From: Aurelia coerulea
Taxonomy: Eukaryota; Cnidaria; Scyphozoa; Semaeostomeae; Ulmaridae
Assembly (NCBI GenBank): GCA_039566865.1
Contig: CM076956.1
Coordinates: 6,273,511 to 6,337,510, forward strand
Direction: 5' to 3'
Length of the DNA stretch: 64,000 bases
In this document: piece after piece, positions 11,119 through 21,027 of the stretch
How positions within the stretch are numbered: the stretch's first letter is position 1
Layout of the letters: each line of letters opens with the position of its first letter
Translations under genes and position numbers: made by a program
Notes under the pieces: model-generated
What the model was told of the DNA's origin: nothing
What the model saw: the letters and a program-made list of their open reading frames with translations, nothing else
Databases searched by the model: none

Positions 11119-11314
11119 ATGCCGAAGACATTTCTTGTGAAAACCTGCAAAAGGCGTGATGTGGCACCGGTTACTACGAAAGAAGGTTCTTTGTTGGATG
11201 TTGAACCTTGGAGATTATCAAAATCATCGCATTCCCACGAAGTAGAGTGCTATGAAGGATGTGAACAATGTGATGCTAAAGTCATTTATGAAAATAATCA
11301 CGTCCAATCTCCAG
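11119..11314 (+). CDS. Candidate first coding exon starting with a SNAG-like repressor motif
   Basis: The first ATG in this frame opens MPKTFLVKTCKRRD, which matches the SNAG motif (M-P-[RK]-x-F-L-V-K) found at the extreme N terminus of Snail, Gfi1, Scratch and Ovo proteins, where it recruits LSD1/CoREST corepressor. The exon encodes 65 residues including CYEGCEQC and ends at a consensus donor CCAG|GTAAAT in phase 1. No C2H2 zinc-finger exon was found downstream. The next acceptor of matching phase that opens a long frame is at 20999, the bHLH exon, so a joined 778-residue SNAG-bHLH protein is possible but unproven. The short motif alone could be chance. Confidence 0.45.
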
Positions 11315-11665
11315 GTAAATTTATTTTTCGCTCTAAAGATAACCTTGAAACTTGGACTAATATTTCAGTCATTTATCAAAATAATCACCTTCTCTCCTCA
11401 GATAGATATATTTTATTTGTCACCCATAAAGTCATTTATGAATTTATGTAATCGCTTTCTCTCTTCAGCTGAATTTATTTATTGCTCCGAAGATGTTTTT
11501 GAAATTCAGCAATACGAAACTCATTTATTAAAGTTCACATTCTCTCCTCCGAGCTAAATGTATTCATTGCTCTTAGGATATTCTTGAAACCCAGTGATAC
11601 AAATGAAGTTATTTTATTTGTTAAACACACTCTCTCCTTAGATAGATTTATTTATTACCATTCCA
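11277..11665 (+). repeat. Degenerate tandem repeat overlapping the SNAG exon end
   Basis: A motif close to AAAGTCATTTATGAAAATAA recurs, followed by CTCTCCTCAGATAGATTTAT and a GAAACnCAG segment, at irregular spacing of roughly 60-90 bp, about four to five times. The coding end and donor of the exon at 11119-11314 lie inside the first unit, and each later unit carries an acceptor-like CTCTCCTCAG. Confidence 0.6.
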
Positions 11666-12887
11666 TAAAATATTTCGTTCTTGGCTTTGGTAATGAATAG
11701 CTTGTTTATAAATAGCAAATTTGAATCTTTCGTTTGGATATGAACAAATTGAATGAAATAGGATCACTAGACCATTCATCATGCTATCTATAAAAGTTTC
11801 GCCGTCATGAAGCTTGAGCCTGAATATTGGTTTTTTAAGAGACGAAAGAGAAGGAAATTAACGCTGCGCCTTTGCCGTCGATGAGGAAAAAACTATTGTT
11901 CAGTTTTTGTGCCGTTTTGTGGCAGTTGCCTTCAAAGTAACTTGTAATAGCCTTGACATTATATAGGAAGGGTGTGTTTGAATAGTTCGACTGCCAAACC
12001 GGGAGCATAGCAAGAAGAACAACAGGAGAGGAGACAACGACAAACAACTTTACGGCAGCTCATGGCTACAAGGAAACCAGGCTTAAAATATCGAGGGAGA
12101 GTTCTGAGCTGTTGATCCAGTCTTTGCTGAAGAAAGTATTACGAGGAGGGGGATTTCAGCTGTGATGAAACAACTGGGCTCAACTCCTTTCAGTATCAAC
12201 ATTAGTGTCAATTACAGTATGTCTTCTTTTTCGAATGTAGTGCTCGTGAAGCTGACCCAAACTAATACATTCGAAACGAGCCTAAAATTGAACATTGTTA
12301 TAAAGAAACCTCTCGCACTCATTTGAAGAAAGAAAGGCCCGAACAAAATCATTATTTACCACCCCATCAAACTCGAAGCTCGCAACTTTTGAATCGTAAC
12401 TCACAAATTAGAAATCTACCAGAAAACCAGTTTTGTTTAAAAACATCTTCGCTTTTTCTAAGAATTGATACCCCGCGTTGAGGAACACTGTTATCAAGGA
12501 ATAGCTTGACCTACAAGATACACGTACTAGGTAGGCCTCCTGGGGTGAAAAGTAGCGGTGTTGACGGCCAGTAGGATTCATACGATTTAACAGTGAGGGG
12601 GAACTGTGGGCTATCTGAACATGATTTGAAATGATGAATAAACTTGAAAATATTCATATCGAATTTTTGACGAATAAATTTTCATTACGACTGCGATTTG
12701 ATACAAGTCTTATGAAATTGCATCAAAAATCACAAAAATAATTATTTTGCTATTGTTTTATCTATAGCAGCCTTTTCCCTTCAAGGAGTCTTTTCTAGTG
12801 TGAGTTTGGTGTCAACAGCATCAACATTACATTGATTAAATAATTTAATTTTGCCAAAGCACTTGCGATCATCTCAAAGCATCTTCA

Positions 12888-12928
12888 GTTGTTGTTGTTG
12901 TTGTTGTTGTTGTCAGTTGTTGTTGTTC
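12888..12928 (+). repeat. GTT trinucleotide microsatellite
   Basis: About eight GTT units, an imperfect CA break, then four more. Confidence 0.95.
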
Positions 12929-13563
12929 GAAAACATCTTCAACAAAGTTATTACATCACGTACATTCTGCACAGATGGGCCCCACCTGTTTCAGCAATGA
13001 GTTAAATCTATTTTGCTATCCTAAATCGTCCAAGTCTATCCTGGAACGTCCCAAAAACGAGTTTGGCCACCTTGGATATGAATTGTTAATGATATGAACA
13101 AAGTAAGTCTTTGTAAGTCCTTGTAAGTCTAGCAAAGATATGTGGGGATGGTGGGGATACGCCTAATACGCAATTTTTGCAACGCAGCTTATGCGAAGAA
13201 GCTTTATATCTCAGCAATCGAGTCTGGTAGGACCTGTCAAGCAATCTTGTCGGTGCATGCAAGTGCACAGTGCAGCTTGCTACAGTCATGACGTGAATAT
13301 GTGCAAAACGACATGTTTCGAGTGTTGTTGCGCAATTTTGTTGTTTTTAACGCAAATACCTTTCAATCGCTGATTTTCACAATCAAGGTTTTTATCCTTT
13401 GCTTTATTCAAAATGTAAACAAATTATTTCATAACCAGTATTACATATAAACATATATAAATTCAAATCTTGAAAGTTTGATAAAGCGCTCACTTTCAGA
13501 ATATGCGAGGGGATGGTTAAGGCAGAAAGGGTTAGAGTGATTGCAAGTTCGTAGTTATTGCTA

Positions 13564-13585
13564 TTGTTGTTGTTGTTGTTGTTGT
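13564..13585 (+). repeat. TTG trinucleotide microsatellite
   Basis: Seven uninterrupted TTG units. Confidence 0.9.
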
Positions 13586-15560
13586 GGCGATAACTGGGTA
13601 ACTACTCGTAGCTTTGGCTACGATTCTAGGCCCATACGAACGTAAGCAAAAAGAGCAGGAAAATTCTGTGAAATTTGGCCATGGGACGCATCTTGCGTAA
13701 CTGGGTCATAAAAATAAGCTTATATCAAAGAAGAGTGCCACTCATATTATTATTGTGAACCGCTTATGTTCTCCTCTTAGAATCCAGCAAATGTAAATGA
13801 CTCTTGAGTGCAACTGTGCGAAATAAGGATATCTGATTGCACTATGTTGTTTCTCCGACTTACAGAATCCAGGCACGGATCATCTTTCTGCACAAATGCA
13901 CCCCAGCTGTTTTTTCAGAAGTTTCTGCATATCTGTTTTGTCCACAGCTGTTTTAACGAGGCCCACAACTACAGAGAATTAGGCCATGTTGCTTTCCAAA
14001 TGATTCACTGCCCACTGCACTGCTTGCCAAAATTCAACCTTCTGTGCCCAAGATGCTGAAAGCTGTCCTTTTCGATCTAGATAGCGTCCAATTGTTAGGC
14101 CTGATGACAAAGCATTTTTATTTGGAAACCATTTTATACAAAAATGGCACTATTTATTGAAGAATAGGGTATCACAGTGAAACAGATGTGAAATGCAACA
14201 CACGGAATACTGCTTGAAATCCTTCAATACAATTAAATACGACAGATGTTCATGATATCCCCCACCTTTCCTTGTTTATGTGGTGATGTGAAATACTGCA
14301 ACGTGGAATAAAACAATGCTTTGCTACGTTTTATTTCATTGGTATGGTTGAGCAAAATATGGTGTTAGAATGATATTAGAATGTTACTGGTACTAGTTTT
14401 AGGCCCTTGCAATTCATTTATTGGTATGTCTCGATATGGTATCGAGTGGTATTTGTTTGCAGGATACTTATGCATGGCCACATTTAGCCTGTGTGCAGAC
14501 TTAACTTTCCACCGCGAAGGATAGCCAAGGAAGATCCGACTTAGCTCTCCTTCGCAGTGGGCACGCAGGCCAGGCCACATTTGATCTCATGCGTATTTAG
14601 CAACACATGTTAATGCAAAAACCCTCGAAGGAAGTTGCAACGTATCTTATTCTAATTTGACTGACTATAGCCCAGTTCGCACACCTGCATTAGATCAAAG
14701 TCCTGCTGACCATGTCCTGACTAAGAACGCAGTAAAATACCGTTCTCCATGTTACCACAACAGTGCTTTAAATCTGCAGCTAAGCGTTATTGTGACGGCG
14801 AGCGTTTTTTAATTGAAAGTTAGCCTGTAGCATAGAGCGTAAGGCAGGTCAAGAACAAAACAGTCTGCATGTGTGGTAAAATCACTAATACATTGTAATG
14901 CCCTAGGCTTCTTCATAGCATGTTGCAATGGACAGTAAATGTCTAGACTGCGTACAGATCAAGGGGCCTTTTTCTTCTACATGAAATGTAAGGGGCTACG
15001 AAGAAGGGTAAAATGGGTGGGATTTTGATAAAATGAGCAATGCATAAAATTTGACATTCTATCTTCCCACAACTGTTGGAACTATCCGATGCTCTATATA
15101 TTGAATTATTGAATCATAGATGATTGGATAAGATTTAACAGTTGTCAGGAGTTCAGCAATAGCCATCTTACTCGCAGTCTACTCTTTCCCCTGATTGGGC
15201 TGGTTGGAATGGTGGATCTGACGAAATTGATGAAAATTAAGGCCTAAATTCTTTTCCGCAATGTTGCTGACTAGTTTGCACAATGAAAACATCATCTAAG
15301 AACCTATATTATTGTCAGTTTTATTCACGTTGTCGCGATATCTTCTAATGCAATGTTTTAGCAGGTAAAAAAAGGCTCGCTCCCAGGCCTCGCAAAGCCG
15401 CATCAAATATACCATACCATACGTTTCTCCAGTTAAACCACGTTAAACTGGTTAAACTGATTAATTTCATCCTCGTTTCCGTGTGTTCTTCGATTTGAAA
15501 ATGTCACACTCCAGTGAAGAATACTTCCTGGTGGCAGGTGATTAGTCCTTTCTAAAAAAG

Positions 15561-16229
15561 CAGGGACCGCGCAGCCATTGGGCTAGGGGGGGCTAAAGCC
15601 CCCCCACTTTTTTCAAAGATAGGTCTAAAAACTTTCACAAATATGGAATTTTCAATATTTTCATACACGCAACTGCTGCATTTTCTGAGAGACCTTCTCA
15701 ATGGCTAGATGTCTCAAACCCTGACTTCATTCAAATATGAAGCAAGCAAATTTCAACAATCTAGCGATATCGAACTTTCATAAACAAGGAGCAAACACGA
15801 TATCCCTCTTAGAAATTGTTAACGATTTCGTTAAGAATTATAATCCTAGAATTATAAAGGCATCCAATTTTGGCACGTTTGCTCTGACAGATCTTCAGTC
15901 GTAATAGTTTTGTAAGAAGAAATGCTTTGCTGTTAATTTTGTTGGTTGTAACGATATGTCTCTTTTCATGTTAATTGAAACCTTTTTTGAACCAAACTGT
16001 ATACAGGCCTATACAGTATAAATATGGACGAATTAAGACTCCCATGACGGACGATATAAGACACTATTTGGGCGTATTAAGAGGGAAGTATTTTATTGAA
16101 AAGGGCGTTTTCCGACGTTCTAAAGGGCGTGGTCTCAAACATTTTCCGGGGGCAAGCCCCCGGACCCCCCTTTTGCTCGCTTCGTTCGCCGTTCAGCCCC
16201 CCCACTTTGAAACCGCTGCGCGGTCCCTG
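15561..16229. mobile_element. hAT-like element with CAGGGACCGCG ends and an 8-bp target duplication
   Basis: The left end CAGGGACCGCGCAGC and right end inverse CAGGGACCGCGCAGC are identical over 15 bp. Both sides then carry a CCCCCCCACTTT block. Perfect 8-bp duplications TAAAAAAG sit at 15553-15560 and 16230-16237. Ends of the CAGGG type plus 8-bp duplications fit the hAT superfamily. It is 669 bp with no transposase; frames at 15975-16314 read through repeat sequence. Confidence 0.88.
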
Positions 16230-16380
16230 TAAAAAAGGTCTTAAATTTGTTTACGGCGTTTTCAGTGTACCGTTTAATCACCATGGCCAAAAGTTGCTTG
16301 ATTCCTTTGCCTAAAGTTGCCTAAAGATGGCGGGAAGATGGTTTCTTCCCAGGCTTCGCAAAGCTACTTCACAGTCCTAA

Positions 16381-16475
16381 TAGACATGCCCTAAGTTTAT
16401 CTTTTCAGTCTTCACTACCGAAAAGGGAATGGTAAAGACGGACTGAAGAGATACTGTAGACTTGGGGCAAGTCTA
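16381..16475. mobile_element. Miniature element with TAGACTTGCCCC ends
   Basis: A 95-bp palindrome-like element: left TAGACATGCCCTAAGTTTAT, right inverse TAGACTTGCCCCAAGTCTAC. Flanks CAGTCCTAA and CAGTCCTTA differ at one base. It belongs to the same family as the element at 28854-29302. Confidence 0.75.
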
Positions 16476-16484
16476 CAGTCCTTA

Positions 16485-17185
16485 GGGCCTAAATCTAGAA
16501 AGTGAATTCTACTTTCTTTACACCGGTTTTTGTATTTGATCTCAAAGTTAAACTTTATCGATGTTGAGTTCTCAAGTCCTATCATTGTGTACATGATTTG
16601 CTAGTTTATTCTTTGACTTTATTTTTAATCAAGCCGCTAGGAAACTCTTGAATTAATTGAGTTTATCAACTCCCGTTCTTATTTGACAAAGTTGATTTAA
16701 CTGCTACGTTCTGATTGGTTCGAAGCCACCTCAATAAACAACGAGTTTTATAGAAATTTGACTTAGGCCAGCTGTAGTTGCTTTGTTGCTTCCATTTGCA
16801 AACAGAAGCAAGATTTTACTTTACTCCTTGTTTATTCATTTACTCTAACAAAACAATGCGAACTTATCTCATGTGTGTCTTTTAAGCGCTTTGGTTACTT
16901 TATTGTTCACGAACAAAGAGGCATCTGTTTCGTAACAAAACAATGTTTGCGTTTTATTGTTAATATTGACAAATCTATAGAATTATAGGATGAAAGCCAT
17001 CTGGACAGCAGCTGTGAGTCTTAAACATCTGTGACTAGTCGCATAAAGAGTTCCCACTGTGCATGAAAATCGCCGCAAATCTCTTTTTGTCTATGACCTA
17101 CCTCAATTACTAGTTCCAGATCCCGTGCGGTTAAGCGCATGCTCAAAGGAGAATTGCGACGGGGGATGCTGCCTGCAATTTCCAT
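16485..17185. other. Intergenic, nothing recognised
   Basis: No coding, RNA or repeat structure supported. Confidence 0.4.
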
Positions 17186-18338
17186 GAAACATTAAATATA
17201 CTTAGTGCTAAAGCTAACCGTGCCTTGTTAGCCCTTAACAGCCGCCATAAAATAAAATTTCTTCCCATAAAAGCAGCATTGAAACTGTTTGATTCTACCA
17301 TAGCCCCTATTCTACTCTATGGTTCCGAGGTCTGGGGTCCTTACCTAAACCGAAACCAAAATTTTTGGGATAGTTGTAAAATTGAACGAATACACACACA
17401 ATTTTTAAAACGCTTACTGGGAGTAAATAGATCAACCACAAATGCATTAGTACGCGGTGAACTAGGTCGCTACCCCCTCAGCATCCCTTTAAACTGCAGG
17501 ACTAACAACTTCATAAAACATATAATTAATGAATCTGAACCACTCTCTTTAGTATCTCAGGCCCTTAAATACGAAAACTCAATAAACCATCGTCAAACAA
17601 TAACCTCCTACATGAATAACTTGACTGATAACCCTACAGAGGATGGCCTAAATACTGAATCTATTACATTACTCTCAAAACATGCGACAAAAGAAACCCT
17701 TATACAAGAGCATCAGATACAGTGGAAAAATCACATGAGTGACTGCCCAAAAGCCTTATCATATAAAACATACAAATCTCAAATTACATATGAAAATTAT
17801 CTCTCCCTAATTACCAACAGATCACATAGACGAATACTATCAAAATTGCGCCTTAGCGACCACTGCCTTGCAATAGAAAAAGGAAGACATTTCAAGCCTC
17901 CCTTAGAAAGAGAAAGACGATTTTGCAGATCCTGCCAAAACAAAATTGAAAACGAGACCCACTTCATTCTCTCGTGCCAAACATTTATCTCTGAACGGAC
18001 AGTGTTCCTAGATAAAACACAAAATCTCTGCCCTAATTTTAAATATATACCAACAGATGAACAGAAACTTATATACTTAATGTCCAACGAAGATGAACTC
18101 CTCCTACAGACATTTTCTGAATTTCTTCATGATATATACTCCAAACGCCTCAATTCAGAAAACGGAAATAAATAAAAAGTAAAATCAAACCCAACGTAGA
18201 AATTCTTAGGTATTTAGTTGTAACCTCTATTTCGTACTGTTTATTTTGTATTTAAATCATCTTTTGTTATCTGTAGCCGTAGTTGACCATGTATCAAATG
18301 ATATAGCGTCTTGATATAAAAAAAAAAAAAAAAAAAAA
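17186..18338 (+). mobile_element. 5'-truncated LINE (non-LTR retrotransposon), ORF2 C terminus and tail
   Basis: The open frame from about 17186 to the TAA at 18173-18175 encodes the region following the reverse-transcriptase catalytic core: SAKANRALLALNSRHK, then LFDSTIAPILLYGSEVWGPY, then FLKRLLGVNRSTTN. It ends with a CCHC-type knuckle CRSCQNKIENETHFILSC, as in many LINE ORF2 proteins. The YxDD catalytic core and endonuclease are absent through 5' truncation. A short 3' segment and a run of about 20 A (18318-18338) complete the insertion. The roughly 330-codon frame is intact, suggesting fairly recent insertion. CR1/L2/jockey-like is a family guess. Confidence 0.88.
17225..18175 (+). pseudogene. 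LINE ORF2 C-terminal fragment
   Basis: About 316 codons with no own start; the frame is simply the surviving part of the retrotransposon polyprotein. The catalytic reverse-transcriptase motifs are missing, so no activity is expected. Confidence 0.85.
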
Positions 18339-19516
18339 GATACTACAATTTGATCAACACAGTAATTATTGCGCGGGTATGGGAAAGCAAGCCTAAAGGC
18401 CGATTCAGTAGAATTTTCTGAGCGGGCGAAAGAAAATGTCGCTCTGAAATTGAATAGAGCGAAGTTTTTAGACAAAGGATGCACGCCCCTTAAAAGATAA
18501 ATCGATTTGCCTCTCTAAGGAAAGATTCCACACCTTTGAGGTGTGTTTCAATCAAATCAAAATAAACTTATAGCAGAAAATTATTGTTGTCTGGACAGAA
18601 GGCGAGAAATCCATTCTTGAGGCTGCAAAATCCCTTTGTCTTGATCCCACCTGTACTTTTGTTTTACATATCACTCCCAAAAATCTCTTCGTTGTTAGGG
18701 AAAAAGATCCTTTTGTTTTTTCTCGAAAAAATCCCTATAAATCTCTTCAACAAATGGTTTTGTTCTCACACAAATGCTGTCTCCTAAAAGGAGTGATTTC
18801 CCTCAAGTATTACACGATTTGCAATTTTCGTTTGCCTGTGACGCATGAATTCCGGCAGTTGGAATGCGTTGGTGAAGCTCCTCATGGAAGCTAAGGTGAC
18901 CTTCAAAATGAGGAACTCCTTTTTCAAAGTAAAAGGTTTGTTGATCCTTGGATTGAGGAGACATTCATATGGATACTTCTGGCTGTTTTCATAGCTAACA
19001 CCACTGAAAACTTGAATATTGAGGCGTTCTATCATCTGAGGCTTGAGCCGACAACTTAGGCCCATCCGCCATTGCCTGGAGCAATCAGCTTTTCGTACAG
19101 TGTTGCTGTGGTTTCCATATCCGAGCATGAAATCGAGTGAAACAATTTCGTGCTATAATTTTCAACGTGAAAGTCCATGAGTCGTGGTTTTAGCGTCCAC
19201 TACTAGTCTATCAATAGCGACAACTTACGAACTTGTATTCAGCCTAATACTACCACATGCTGAAACATGGGCTGTCGGACACTATTGTTAAGCCAAATAA
19301 TGTTTGTATTTTAACAACTAACAGGGTGTCTTGCTTCGGGCCGATTACATGGAGCGGTTGACCGAGATGAAGGTGTTCACCCGGGATCCCGGGGTCAATA
19401 GAAGTTACAAGGTTTCGTATATTTTCGATTACATGGCAAGCGGGCTGGCCCAGTTAGCCGAGATCTCGTATTTGTCTCATGTAATCGATTTCAGACCGGG
19501 CTGGCCCGACAAAGCA
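18339..19516. other. Intergenic with one unassigned minus-strand frame
   Basis: The minus-strand frame 18784-19128 (114 codons from an ATG) has mixed composition and no recognisable domain. At 19325-19515 there is a GC-richer patch with repeated words GGGCTGGCCC and GATTACATG, probably repeat debris. Confidence 0.35.
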
Positions 19517-20297
19517 GGTTGAGAATTCTGCAACGCATGCGCGTTATGAACAGATTATACTATCATGGCGCCAAATTCTTTACAGATCGGGCTGGAATTT
19601 TCCAATCTTGCAAGGTCAATGACACATCCTCGAGTTTACAGAAGGTAGATTGCGGAGTGCTACAGGGTTCAGGTCTTGGTTCACTCCTTGTTCTAATTTG
19701 TATTAAAGATCTTCCAATGTCTCTCCGTAAATGCAATTTGACAGCATAGGTTCAAAATCTTTAAACAGGCTGGTGTAAAATTCAGTTACTTATTTCTTTG
19801 AACTGAATGATTTCAAAGAAACTTCAGCTATTTCTCTGTAATTCTACCGTTGGACTTTTCTGAAATCTTCAATATTTTCAGAATTAGAGTGTTTTTCTTC
19901 TTTTTCAAGAATTCAAGAAAAATTTTCAAAAAAACTTAAAACCATCGTAATTTCTAAACTGTTTAAAGCAACATGAAATAATTTCAAAGAAAACCATAGT
20001 TTATGGATGTCTACAATTTGGTATCAAGCAAAAGTCTGTCACTTTTCTGGTTTATGATTTCGAACTTTGATGACGTCACACCTTCAATAGAGTTAAAATG
20101 TAGCATACGCTGAAATTTCGAAAAATATTGAAAATTTCTGACAAGTCGAACGGTAGAATTAAAGATAAGTAACTAAAGTTTGTTTCAAGCCACTCAGTCA
20201 GAAGAAATAGATCACAGAATTTTACACCCACCTTTTTAAGCTATGCTCAATTTGACAATGTAGCTATTCATGTTCAAGAACAGCGTCATGTTCAGAA
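19517..20297 (+). pseudogene. Broken reverse-transcriptase relic interrupted by a fold-back element
   Basis: Frame 19519-19742 encodes a degenerate non-LTR RT segment: DCGVLQGSGLGSLLVLI and KDLPMSLRKCNLT correspond to the conserved GVPQGSxLGPLLF and NDLP region. The family B element at 19743-20247 interrupts it exactly. After its 9-bp duplication the line resumes, but in another frame with AIHVQEQ; the stretch where the YADD catalytic motif should stand is missing. This is a dead remnant, unrelated in position to the LINE tail at 17186. Confidence 0.7.
19743..20247. mobile_element. Fold-back element, family B (AGCATAGGTTC ends), 9-bp target duplication
   Basis: The arms start AGCATAGGTTCAAAATCTTT and fold back on AAAAGGTGGGTGTAAAATTC-type sequence. 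Identical CAATTTGAC lies at 19734-19742 and 20248-20256. The inner arms share TTCTACCGTT with other copies. It is 505 bp and non-coding. Confidence 0.85.
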
Positions 20298-20921
20298 TAA
20301 CAACAAGGACAAAGGGAAGATATTTGTAACAGTAGCATCAGCCGATCTTGACTGACATGCCATTCTAAATCGATTAGCTATCGAAAACACAGGGAATTAC
20401 CTCAAGCGAGCAACAAATCAAAACAAAGGAAGCCGCAAAGATGTCCTAAACTGAAACCAGTGTGGCTAACTGACGCATTGTGCATTGCATGCAAAAAGGC
20501 ATTGTTAAGAAAATCAGGGGTATATATCGAAAAAGCAGGATAAATTTAAACATCCACCTAGGGGAATTGATTTATCTTATTAAGCTGATCAGTCCTTACA
20601 ATTCTTGTGAATTTAGGGTGTAAATTAAAAACTTCATGCTCAGCTATTGGTAGGGTAAGCTTTTGTAATCGTTACGTAAAATCTTCGAGATTAGCTGCTT
20701 AGATCTGTCGTTTTTCCTCTGACAGATGCTCTAGAATTCACTTAATAACTCATTTCGTTCGAACAACGTGTCAGATAGCCATACTGGCATCATGGCATCT
20801 TTAGTGACTTGTGTTTTGATTGCTGCTTGAGAGAATTCCTTTTGTTTGTGACCGCTAATCGCTTTAAAATTGTATGTCAATCATAAGCAAATTGTACTAT
20901 TGTTTCAAAATATATCCTTGT
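20298..20921. mobile_element. Fold-back element, Mutator-like family A, copy c (old, diverged)
   Basis: The ends AACAAGGACA... and ...ATCCTTGTT and arm words such as GCTAATCGCTTTAAAATTG place it in family A, but the arms have drifted. Both flanks read TGTTCAGAA (20289-20297, 20922-20930). It ends 77 bp before the predicted acceptor of the bHLH exon. Confidence 0.75.
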
Positions 20922-20974
20922 TGTTCAGAAGTTGAAATATAGTCATCATACATCAAATATACAATTTATAATTT

Positions 20975-20998
20975 GTCTTTTTACACCTACCTTTATAG
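20975..20998 (+). promoter_or_regulatory. Splice acceptor deciding the bHLH exon start
   Basis: A pyrimidine-rich tract with CTTTTTACACCTACCTTTAT ends in AG at 20997-20998. Splicing here would enter the bHLH frame after two bases of a codon, matching a phase-1 donor such as the one at 11314. Confidence 0.5.
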
Positions 20999-21027
20999 AT
21001 AAAGAAGAACATGAAAGAAGATTGACA

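Larger units (their letters stand above)
11666..15552. other. Long intergenic or intronic stretch without a recognised gene
   Basis: AT-rich DNA with GTT microsatellites. Frames at 11835-12047 (-), 13086-13289 (-) and 13808-14059 (+) were inspected and show no known domain. If the SNAG and bHLH exons belong together, this is part of a 9.7-kb intron. Confidence 0.4.

Noticed and set aside
11835..12047. Signal-peptide-like frame on the minus strand
   Set aside because: Seventy codons, no recognisable mature domain; likely chance.
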